This document shows, in pieces, positions 26,103 through 34,288 of a stretch of DNA of 36,555 bases; within the stretch, counting starts at the first letter, position 1; every line of letters starts with the position of its first letter. The DNA comes from a bacterium (lineage in GTDB: Bacteria > Patescibacteriota > Doudnabacteria > UBA920). The notes below the pieces were generated by a model. That model was not told where the DNA came from and did no database searches. It saw only the letters and a program-made list of their open reading frames with translations. The translations under genes and the position numbers were made by a program. The DNA is taken from positions 1 through 36,555 of the forward strand of contig JAJZRC010000005.1 in assembly GCA_021847435.1 (NCBI GenBank), in the 5' to 3' direction.

Positions 26103-27443
26103 TCAGGCCTTTTCAAAGATAACTATTTCTCTGGCCACGATTTGATCCTTGCGGTCGTATATGGCGGTTTTGCGGTCAGTAAGCCTTAAAAATTTCATTT
26201 TCTTGGCCAAAACCGGAGAAATAATATCCACTAAATTATATCCCAAAGGGGCCATAAAGTCAAGACTTGGGAACATTTCGTATGAGTTTGGGCCTTTTTT
26301 ATAAGCGGGGACGCACATAACCACCCTGCCCTTTGGAGGTAAAATTTTGGCAAATTCGGCAAAACAAGCCTTATATAATTCGGTTAGGTCGTTAAAATTT
26401 TGCTCTATTTCCGCGTTTTTAGGGTATTGGCTGTAAATAGGCCCCAGAGTCCCTTCGCTTACAATAGCGCTAATTTTTTGGCTGGAAAGCAGTCCCGCTA
26501 CGCTTCGCGCGTCAGCCGCCTCCACGTGGTATTTCCCCGGGGATATTTTGTAGCGGTTTCGGAACCATTCCAAATTTTGCTCGCTGCCTTTTATGGCTTT
26601 TTTGTTAATATCGCTGCCTAAAACTTTGTAACCCAATAGAATGCCTTCCTGCAGGACTGTGCCGATGCCGCAAAAAGGGTCCAGCAGCGTTTCGCCGGAC
26701 TTGGCGTTTGCCAGGTTGACCATAATTTGCGCAACCTTGGGAGGAATCATGCCTTGTTTTTCATCGCGCACAGGGCGCTGGTAATCGCGGCGCCCATAGT
26801 CTTCGAAATCCTGAACCGCCAGAGTTTTTGCCGTGTATACGCGGTCGGTTCCGGCCAAAATGCAGATTTCCGCGCCTTTCTGGAGAAGCAGGTTTTTGGT
26901 CACCACTACAGAAGCCAAGGCAAGGGCGTTGAATTCCGGCAGGACCAGCCGCACGCTCGCTCCGGTTTCGGTCAGCCCTTTTTTAATTATCATGCCTAAG
27001 CGCCTAGTTTCTGAAAAAATACTGTTGTTAAAGGGTTTGTGTCCTTCGCGCGCCGGGGCAGGGGATGGCCTTTTTAAAAGCTCCAAATCCAAAAGATAAA
27101 TGCTCAGTCCGAACTGCATTTTACCTTTATATTCTTTGAAAAATTGTTTTTTTAATACGCTTGGCTTGAAGTAATGTTTTAAAGCGAAGTTGATGGAATC
27201 AGCTTCTCGTTTCTTTACCACATCAACCACCTCTAATATTTTTATGACTCCGCCCAGCTTTTTTTGCATCGCATCAACACGCAAAGGCCGGGTAGCCTCA
27301 ATAACCAGGATTTCCGGGGAACTTTCCAGAATCTTTATGGGTTCCCCTGACAAGTTGAATGCCGGGTCCGGCTTTTCCAAAACAGCGGCCAGTTCCGCAA
27401 CAGATAAGGTATAAACCCTCCCTAATACGAATGCGTATTTCAT
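26103..27443 (-). CDS. Trm11-like SAM-dependent RNA methyltransferase
   Basis: LLDPFCGIGTVLQEGILLGYKVLGSDINKKAIKGSEQNL Rossmann motif with N-terminal THUMP-like region. Confidence 0.8.
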   Translation of the reverse strand: MKYAFVLGRVYTLSVAELAAVLEKPDPAFNLSGEPIKILESSPEILVIEATRPLRVDAMQKKLGGVIKILEVVDVVKKREADSINFALKHYFKPSVLKKQFFKEYKGKMQFGLSIYLLDLELLKRPSPAPAREGHKPFNNSIFSETRRLGMIIKKGLTETGASVRLVLPEFNALALASVVVTKNLLLQKGAEICILAGTDRVYTAKTLAVQDFEDYGRRDYQRPVRDEKQGMIPPKVAQIMVNLANAKSGETLLDPFCGIGTVLQEGILLGYKVLGSDINKKAIKGSEQNLEWFRNRYKISPGKYHVEAADARSVAGLLSSQKISAIVSEGTLGPIYSQYPKNAEIEQNFNDLTELYKACFAEFAKILPPKGRVVMCVPAYKKGPNSYEMFPSLDFMAPLGYNLVDIISPVLAKKMKFLRLTDRKTAIYDRKDQIVAREIVIFEKA

Positions 27444-27471
27444 TGGATATTGTGTTATAATTATCCTAGTA

Positions 27472-27885
27472 ATGAAAAGTTACGAGCAAATCGTTTCCTG
27501 GATAAAAGAAAATAAGCAACATTTAGTGCTTGCGGTTTGTTTTGTGTTGATATTTTTGGCCGGTTTCGGCAGCGGCAGGTATGAAAAAGAGTGGCGCCGC
27601 GACCGGTTTAAATCACAAGCTAATTATAACACAAAATCCGCTGCTGTTACAAAAACTTCCGAAGCTGCGGTTGGGGCGGCGGTATTGGGAGAACAGCAGG
27701 TTACGCAGCCCGCAGCGGCTTCCAGCACGCCAGCCAATTGCGCTATAAAAGGCAATATATCATCCACTAAGAAAAAAATTTATCATATCCCGGGAGGAGC
27801 ATTTTATAAAATCGTTAAACCAGAGCAATGTTTTGCCACAGAGAGTGAAGCGGCTGCCGCGGGTTACGTTAAATCTTCCAGATAA
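27472..27885 (+). CDS. TM-anchored protein with C-terminal sunset-like domain
   Basis: N-terminal TM; CAIKGNISSTKKKIYHIPGGAFYKIVKPEQCFATESEAAAAGYVKSSR. Confidence 0.8.
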   Translation: MKSYEQIVSWIKENKQHLVLAVCFVLIFLAGFGSGRYEKEWRRDRFKSQANYNTKSAAVTKTSEAAVGAAVLGEQQVTQPAAASSTPANCAIKGNISSTKKKIYHIPGGAFYKIVKPEQCFATESEAAAAGYVKSSR

Positions 27886-27906
27886 AAGAATGAATTCATA
27901 AAAATC

Positions 27907-27932
27907 GACCGCCCAATTTAGGGCATTTTTTT
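27907..27932 (+). terminator. Terminator abutting the ncRNA promoter
   Basis: GCCC-AATTTA-GGGCATTTTTTTG; T-tract runs into TTGACA. Confidence 0.65.
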
Positions 27933-27959
27933 GACAAAATTAACGATTATATGTATAAT
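27931..27959 (+). promoter_or_regulatory. Consensus sigma70 promoter for the structured RNA
   Basis: TTGACA-N17-TATAAT. Confidence 0.88.
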
Positions 27960-27965
27960 ATTAAA

Positions 27966-28392
27966 CAATCAACCGCGCGCAGGTCCTAGTGACATCAGGC
28001 CTGCCAGCAACGCAATCGGCATGTTTAGCTTCCAAAAGCCTTTGCGGCCGCGGTTTGCAGCGATAGCAGAAGGAGGACATAACCGTGAACGGTTCCGCGT
28101 TCCCGTTCTTACATGCGGCCGCGGCTTAAGGCTTGTTCCCGCCTTGGCCTAACTCCTTCTGCTTGAGTATTTATCCTGGCAATGTTTGCGGAAGCATTGC
28201 CGCACAAGCCTGCAAAGTATTGCCTTTTTAGACCCGTATGGGTCGACGGCCGCCCTTTTGTAAAGATAAGGGCTTTGAGGGTTTGGGATCGCCAGGCGGC
28301 GGAAGGAGAGCGGTGGCGCGCCGCTGCGCCAACGGCGGCTGTAGCGCGCGCCTGCTCCTTCCGCCGCAAGAAATTTCTTGCGGCGTCTTTTT
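27966..28392 (+). ncRNA. Large GC-rich candidate structured RNA (~430 nt), unclassified
   Basis: Promoter to terminator (CGCCGCAAGAAA/TTTCTTGCGGCG-TCTTTTT) with no convincing ORF; 11-bp stem AGCAGAAGGAG/CTCCTTCTGCT enclosing several hairpins and 11-13-bp stem GGCGGAAGGAG/CTCCTTCCGCC. Confidence 0.7.
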
Positions 28393-28409
28393 ATACAACA
28401 TTAAATATA

Positions 28410-29644
28410 TGGCAAAAAAAATTTCAGCCAGCAAAAAAAATATATATTTGGATTTTGCCGCGGCCGCTCCTCTGCGGCCGGAAGCGCAGAAAGCCATGGC
28501 GCCTTTTTGGGCTGCCAGGTTCGGCAACCCTTCTTCTTTGCACGGACAGGGGAGGGAAGCCGATGCTGCCGTAAAAACGGCAAGGCAGCAGATTGCCGAA
28601 CGGATCAGCGCCAAAAGCAGCGAAATTATTTTTACAGGGGGCGGCACGGAGAGCGTCAACCTTGCAATTTTGGGCGCTGTCAGAAAAGCGGCAGCCTTAC
28701 AAAAAAACAAGTTTCATTTGCTGTCCACTTTGGTGGAGCATGAATGCGTGAATAGGGTTTTCGGCGCTTTGGCGGGGGAAGGGCACAATACAGAATTTAT
28801 TTCCGCGGATAAAAACGGGCTAATAGATTTTGAGCGGTTAAAAAAATCCATCCGGCCGGACACCTTTCTTATTTCTATAATCTATGCCAACAACGAAATC
28901 GGCACCATCCAGCCTTTGGCGGAAATAGGGCAGTGGCTTAAAAAAGAAAACCAGCAGCGCAGGCAGCAAGGCCTGCCGCGCATATTGCTGCATACCGATG
29001 CCTGCCAGGCAGCAGGCTTTTTGGATTTGGACGTTAACCGGCTTGGGATGGATTTAATGTCCGTTAACGGCAGTAAAATTTACGGGCCCAAGGGGACCGG
29101 ATTTTTATATGTCCGCCAGGGAGTGGAATTGGAACCTGTTATATTCGGCGGGGGCCAGGAGAAGGGTTTGCGCGGCGGAACCGAAAACGTCCCCGGGATC
29201 GTCGGCCTAGCCAAAGCTTTTGTTTTGGCCCGGGATGAAAAGGATAAAGAAAATCTGAGGCTAGCCAGACTGCAAAGCTATTTCATTGGCCGGATTGGCA
29301 AGAGGATTCCTGGTGTACTTTTAAACGGTCCTTACAATGACGATTTAAAAGTAAATAGGCGATTACCGAATAATATAAACTTCGTATTTAAGGGCGTTGA
29401 AGGCGAGGCTTTAATGCTTTATTTGGATTCTTACAATATTGCAGTATCCACTTCAAGCGCCTGCAGTTCAAATTCAAACGAGGTTTCTCATGTTTTACTG
29501 GCAATCGGAAGAAGCAAAAAAGACGCTTCAAGCAGCATAAGGTTTAGCATGGGCAGAACTACAACCAAGGCCGATTTGGATTATGTGCTGAGGGTGCTAA
29601 ACGTAGTTGTCGCACAGCAGAGGCAGGTTGAGGGCTTAAATTAA
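28410..29644 (+). CDS. Cysteine desulfurase (NifS/IscS-like)
   Basis: HTDACQAAG, SVNGSKIYGPKGTGFLYVR, STSSACSS; ATG 28410 preferred because the listed 28238 start reads through the RNA locus. Confidence 0.93.
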
Positions 29645-29790
29645 GTTTATCCGGGGGATAGTAAGTTAATTTTAAAATTTGATTATATGAAATTTTTTTA
29701 AGAAAAATCCGTTAATCGCTGCGCGTGCTTAAAAAGAAATATATAACCAAATTAAATGCAAGTTCAAGTTTTAAAATGCATCTAAGAGTC

Positions 29791-29912
29791 CCAGGGGAGG
29801 TGTGGAAAACTGAATACGTATAGTGTCGCACAATGTACCTTGTGCGACATAGTATGCTGCAAAAAGCCTGCTTATGAGGTTTTTTAACTCCGGGCCTCCC
29901 CTGGTGTTTTTT
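29791..29912 (+). ncRNA. Candidate small RNA with terminal stem forming an intrinsic terminator
   Basis: CCAGGGGAGG(29791-29800)/CCTCCCCTGG(29895-29904)+TGTTTTTT; apical hairpin TGTCGCACA/TGTGCGACA; no ORF. Confidence 0.6.
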
Positions 29913-30145
29913 ATTAATTTTCTAAAATAATTTTACAAAAATATATTCAAACACGCTTCTTCCGATTAAATACTTGTCATGTCTCCTGCTTTAAGCAATC
30001 GCTTTTTGTTTATTATAAAGAATTCGGTAAAACCACATCAAATATTTATTAGTTACGGTCATTTAAAATAAAAAGTATAAGCATTCAAATTCCGAGTGTT
30101 TTGATGACCTCTCCCCTGTTTAGATAAATTCAGCCGGAGGATATA

Positions 30146-30186
30146 AAAAACTGCACCTTAATATTTCATGGAGCAGTTTTTTATTA
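30146..30186. terminator. Bidirectional terminator
   Basis: AAAAAACTGC ... GCAGTTTTTT. Confidence 0.75.
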
Positions 30187-30329
30187 GGCCATCGCTTCTA
30201 TTTGCCACCAGGCATATTAAGATACGATAGTAATTGGTAATAAAAGATCACTTTTTACAAAATGAGAATAGAAATGTAAATCGAAGCTAATATACAAAAA
30301 GTTTTAACATGTTCTTGCATGACAGAAAA

Positions 30330-31313
30330 TTAATTAGGACAATTGCTGCCAAGATCAATGTGCAGCATGTAGCTTTTTGAAGCGTCTCTATCAGTTCCGG
30401 GGTCAATGCGGTCTATACTGATTCCATTTGCCAAGGCTTCTTTGTAGATTGCTACGCCTACAGGCCTTCCGGTTTTGTCGCTAAAGTTGAAAAATCCAAC
30501 CCCGCCGCCGTCTGCGAAATCCAGCGCGCAGCCTTTATAGTGGTATGAGTTTTCTGCATGTTGGTCCATGCCGATGACAGAAGAGATTGTTGCCGGGCGG
30601 GCATTTGTATTTGGGTAATTATGGGCGACGTTATAGCATATATTTTTTGCTATAGATACCAGCTGGGGTGCCATTTGGGAAGCCTCGATTTTTTGTTTAT
30701 CAGTTTGGAAAGCGCACCCAGACCCAATCAGGTCAGCGGCTACGCTATTGCTAACTGTGCCTGCTCCGGTTACAGGCATTGTAGCTTTGGGTAAAACCAC
30801 GCTGGGCGGCTGGATGGATTTAAACTGCACCAGGTCCGGGTTGATTGCTTTAAGCAGAATGTAGCCGGCAAACAAAATTACCAGGCTGGTAAGGGTGGAA
30901 GTAAAAATGCTTTTGGCTTTGTCCACGGATTCCTGGTTGCCGTCCGCAGACATGTAGACATAACCGGCAATCACAATAAAAAATACGCCCAAAACGGCGG
31001 CAATAATAATGGCGAATTTGTAAAGTTTATTTATGCAGTTAAATAAGTCTTGGCTGTTTTTGTTTTTAGCCGCAACCAAGTTTTGGTTAAAGGTAAACTG
31101 GTTGCTTTGGGAATCTAAATGCAGTTCGGTTTGGGATTTATCTACAGGGCTTGGTGCACATAAGTACTTTTCGATTTGGCTAGATATGCTGGAACTAGCA
31201 TAATTAAAATCCGCAGTTTGCGCATAAGCCGCTGGCGTATAGCTGAAAACCAGCTCCAAAAGCAGCAAAGCGTAAATGAGCTGTTTAAACCGTGCCCGCG
31301 AGAATTTATTCAT
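30330..31313 (-). CDS. T4SS-pilin-like membrane region fused to an M15-like peptidase domain
   Basis: Signal peptide; CINKLYKFAIIIAAVLGVFFIVIAGYVYMSADGNQESVDKAKSIFTSTLTSLVILFAGYILL; then SYHYKGCALDFAD and MLHIDLG metal-ligand motifs. Confidence 0.7.
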   Translation of the reverse strand: MNKFSRARFKQLIYALLLLELVFSYTPAAYAQTADFNYASSSISSQIEKYLCAPSPVDKSQTELHLDSQSNQFTFNQNLVAAKNKNSQDLFNCINKLYKFAIIIAAVLGVFFIVIAGYVYMSADGNQESVDKAKSIFTSTLTSLVILFAGYILLKAINPDLVQFKSIQPPSVVLPKATMPVTGAGTVSNSVAADLIGSGCAFQTDKQKIEASQMAPQLVSIAKNICYNVAHNYPNTNARPATISSVIGMDQHAENSYHYKGCALDFADGGGVGFFNFSDKTGRPVGVAIYKEALANGISIDRIDPGTDRDASKSYMLHIDLGSNCPN

Positions 31314-31324
31314 TGTTTTTTATT

Positions 31325-32632
31325 TTAATTGCTGCCCAAAAAGTCTTTTGGATTATAAGTATAGCCGTAAGGCACCCTATAAGCCCCGTATATTTTTTGG
31401 TAGGCTCCGGGGGCGACGCCAAACCCTTCCGCGTCATAAACGCCAAAGTGAATATGGTAGCCGCGCTCCGGGCCGTAAAGTTTTTTGGTGGTATTGCCGG
31501 TGTTGCCCTCGTAGCCGAGCAGGTCGCCTTGCTTCACCTTTTGGCCCGGGACGACCTTAAAGCTCCTAAAATGGGCATAGAGGGTAATTACCTGGCTGGA
31601 TCCTGATTTGGTGGAGATGTTATGTTTAATGGCAACCCAGTTGCCATAGGAAGCGTCGCTGGAGTCGGTGTAAATGACTTCGCCGTCCGCGGCCGCGTAA
31701 ATCGGCTGGGCTGCCGGCGCGGCAATATCAATGCCGTTGTGGAAATTGTAACCGAGCGCAGTAAAACCGGTTTTGCCGTACCCCTGGGTTAAAATTCCAT
31801 CCATTGGCCACGCCAATACGCCTTTGCTGGCGGGTATGCTTTTTTGTCCCAGCTTGGCGCGGATTTTGGCGTCCAGGTCCTGCACTTCCTTAAGCAAATT
31901 AGATTCGTCTTCTTTGCTGGCCGCCAGAAGTTTTTGGTAGTTTTTTTCCAAACCGCGGGTCTGGTTAAGCAGCTGCTGCTTTTGGCCGCGCATGGCGCTT
32001 AGCGAGCTTTCGGTCAATTCCAGCTGGTGTTTTAATTCTTCCAGCTGTTTTACCTGGGCCTCCAGTTCTTTTTGCTGGGTTTCCAGCTTGGCTTTTAATT
32101 CCTTGATTCTCTGGACCAGCTGGTAAATTTTGTCCTGCAGGTTTTGGGTAAACTGAATATTGTCCAGAAAGTCGGAAAGCTTGCTGCTGCCAATGCCGGT
32201 TTTTAAAGCGTATTGGTCATCGTACTGGTTTAGTTCGACAATCAGCTGGCTGAGCACTTTTTTGTTGTCTTCGATTTCCTTGTTCTTTTGTTCAATCAGC
32301 AATGTTAATTGGGCAATCTGCAAGTTGGCGTCTTCAATTTGGGTTTCCTTGGCCTGGATCTGCAATTCCGTGGAAGCTATTTGCTTGTCATAAATATAAA
32401 CCTCGTTTTTTAAGGTGTTGGATTTGGCCTGGGTCGTGGCGATTTGCTGCTGGTAGCTCTTGATTTGCCGGTTGATGGCTTCCAGCTTTTTTTCCGTAGC
32501 GGTTTTGGCGGCTCGGAGCTCGTCCGTGGTTTGTTCGGCCATTATTCCGCTTATATTTACAGCAAAAAACACCCCCGATGCCAGGAAAATGGCTATAAAT
32601 CTTTTTGTTTTGGTTTCAAACGGATTTTTCAT
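31325..32632 (-). CDS. M23 peptidase with N-terminal coiled coil (EnvC-like murein hydrolase)
   Basis: Long coiled coil; FHNGIDIAAPAAQPIYAAADGEV, HFRSFKVVPGQKVKQGDLLGYEGNTG, YHIHFGVY. Confidence 0.92.
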   Translation of the reverse strand: MKNPFETKTKRFIAIFLASGVFFAVNISGIMAEQTTDELRAAKTATEKKLEAINRQIKSYQQQIATTQAKSNTLKNEVYIYDKQIASTELQIQAKETQIEDANLQIAQLTLLIEQKNKEIEDNKKVLSQLIVELNQYDDQYALKTGIGSSKLSDFLDNIQFTQNLQDKIYQLVQRIKELKAKLETQQKELEAQVKQLEELKHQLELTESSLSAMRGQKQQLLNQTRGLEKNYQKLLAASKEDESNLLKEVQDLDAKIRAKLGQKSIPASKGVLAWPMDGILTQGYGKTGFTALGYNFHNGIDIAAPAAQPIYAAADGEVIYTDSSDASYGNWVAIKHNISTKSGSSQVITLYAHFRSFKVVPGQKVKQGDLLGYEGNTGNTTKKLYGPERGYHIHFGVYDAEGFGVAPGAYQKIYGAYRVPYGYTYNPKDFLGSN

Positions 32633-32639
32633 TGATCAC

Positions 32640-32648
32640 ATTATACCA
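32640..32648 (-). promoter_or_regulatory. Extended -10 promoter (TGG-TATAAT), apparently leaderless
   Basis: TATAAT (minus) 7 nt upstream of ATG 32632. Confidence 0.7.
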
Positions 32649-32672
32649 AAAATTTGGCCCAAAGGCCAAATT

Positions 32673-34172
32673 TTAGGAAAGTTTTGAAATTGCGGCATTA
32701 ATCCGCTCTAAAATGCCGTTTCTTCTGTGGCCCAAATAGAGCGCTGCTGCCAGGTCAAAGGGGCCGGGGCTTTTTTCCAGGCCCGAGAGCGCTACCCGAA
32801 GCGGCCAAAGTACCGAACCGTTGTCAAAGCCGTTTTCCGAAATGAATTTTTTTAACTTGGTTTCCAGGATATCCCTGGAAAATTCTTTGTCGTCCAGCCG
32901 CTCAAAAAACTCCTGCAGCTTCTGAAGTTTGGCCTTGGCATCTGCCGCGTCGCTTTTTTTCCAAATCAGCAGGCCGTTTTCGTATTCGGGCTGGTTAAAG
33001 TAGTAGCCTGTCCCCTCCCCCAGCTGAGAAAGTTTTTTAAGGCGCTCTTTTTCCAAATTGAGAATCGAATTCAAAAATTCCACGGGGTAATTTTCTACCG
33101 CGATGTTTTTTTCGGACCAGATAGGTTTGGCGGCCGCAAGCAAGACCTCCGGCTGCAATCCGCGGATGTAATGGCTGTTTAGCCAGTCAAGCTTATTGGT
33201 GTCGAATATCGGGGCGGCTTTGTTGATTTTGCCCAAGTCAAATTGTTCTATGAGTTCGGGCATGCTGAAAATTTCCTGCTCTGTTTTGGGGTTCCAGCCC
33301 AAAAACGCGACAAAATTCACCAGAGCTTCGGGCAGGTAGCCGTTTTTCAAAAAGTCTTCCACGGCAACGTCGCCCTGGCGCTTGGACAGTTTGGATTTGT
33401 CAGGGTTCAAAGTTAAAGGCAAATGGGCAAATTTAGGAGGCTGCCAGCAGAAAGCCTGGTATAAAAGCAGGTGTTTGGGCGTTGACGGTATCCATTCTTC
33501 TCCCCGGATGACGTGGCTGATTTGCATGAAGTGGTCATCGACTACCACAGCCAAATGGTAAGTGGGAAAACCGTCAGACTTGAGCAGCACCTGGTCGTCT
33601 AAAATTTTATTTTCGTAAACTATCCGGCCGTATATCAAATCTTCAATTACGGTTTGCCCTTCCAGGGGCGTGGCAAAGCGCACCACGGGCTTTTTGCCGG
33701 AAGCCGAAAACTCGTCAAAATTTTTTTTGACATCGGCAGCAGACAGACTGCGGCAATGCCGGTCGTACATGGGCGGCTTTTTCAGCGCAGTCTGCTCCTT
33801 GCGCAGTTCGTCCAGCCTGGCTTCGCTGCAAAAGCAGTAGTAAGCTTTGCCCTCTGCAATCAGCTGCTCGGTGTGCTTATGGTAGATGTCCAGGCGTTTG
33901 GATTGCAGATATGGGCCGAACTCTCCCCGCTCGCCTACGCTTCCGTCTTCTTTCAAATAAAAACCTTCGTCAAAATTGATTCCCACTGCGCGCATGACCT
34001 GGATCAGGTTTTCCACGGCGCCTTCTACCTTGCGGTTTTGGTCGGTATCCTCAATGCGCAAAACCAGCTTGCCGTTATTGTGGCGCGCAAAAAGAAACGC
34101 AAAAAGCGCGGTGCGCAAAGAACCGATGTGTACATAGCCGGTTGGTGATGGGGCGAAACGGGTGCGGATCAT
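32673..34172 (-). CDS. gltX: Glutamate--tRNA ligase
   Basis: [36 protein letters not shown]; start at MIRTRF preferred. Confidence 0.96.
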   Translation of the reverse strand: MIRTRFAPSPTGYVHIGSLRTALFAFLFARHNNGKLVLRIEDTDQNRKVEGAVENLIQVMRAVGINFDEGFYLKEDGSVGERGEFGPYLQSKRLDIYHKHTEQLIAEGKAYYCFCSEARLDELRKEQTALKKPPMYDRHCRSLSAADVKKNFDEFSASGKKPVVRFATPLEGQTVIEDLIYGRIVYENKILDDQVLLKSDGFPTYHLAVVVDDHFMQISHVIRGEEWIPSTPKHLLLYQAFCWQPPKFAHLPLTLNPDKSKLSKRQGDVAVEDFLKNGYLPEALVNFVAFLGWNPKTEQEIFSMPELIEQFDLGKINKAAPIFDTNKLDWLNSHYIRGLQPEVLLAAAKPIWSEKNIAVENYPVEFLNSILNLEKERLKKLSQLGEGTGYYFNQPEYENGLLIWKKSDAADAKAKLQKLQEFFERLDDKEFSRDILETKLKKFISENGFDNGSVLWPLRVALSGLEKSPGPFDLAAALYLGHRRNGILERINAAISKLS

Positions 34173-34177
34173 AGAAA

Positions 34178-34216
34178 GTGACAAAAGTTAAAAAATAAAA
34201 ACGACAAAAATAAAAA
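34178..34216. repeat. TGACAAAA-type AT-rich repeat
   Basis: TGACAAAAGTTAAAAAATAAAAACGACAAAAATAAAAA; similar to 11709-11745. Confidence 0.55.
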
Positions 34217-34226
34217 CTGAATTTTT

Positions 34227-34288
34227 ATTAGCGACGTAGAGCGAGCAAAAGAGTCCTTAAGGACTCTTTTACGAGCCTAAGGAGCTAA
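34227..34288. repeat. Palindromic intergenic element with terminator-like core
   Basis: TTATTAGCGACGTAGAGCGAGCAAAAGAGTCC-TTAA-GGACTCTTTTACGAGCCTAAGGAGCTAATA; perfect 10-bp core, outer ATTAGC/GCTAAT. Confidence 0.7.

Noticed and set aside
27966-28392. RNase P RNA, tmRNA, SRP RNA or group II intron as identity of the large RNA
   Set aside because: Looked for GAGGAAAGUCC/ACAGAA (RNase P), a tRNA-like 3' T-arm (tmRNA), GGAAG-loop helix (SRP) and domain V (intron); none found on either strand by eye.
28109-28710. ORFs 28109-28369(-), 28182-28574(+), 28228-28710(-) and the 28238 start of the desulfurase ORF
   Set aside because: They overlap the structured RNA or the desulfurase in other frames, are Arg/Ala-rich, and lack RBS; high GC suppresses stops.
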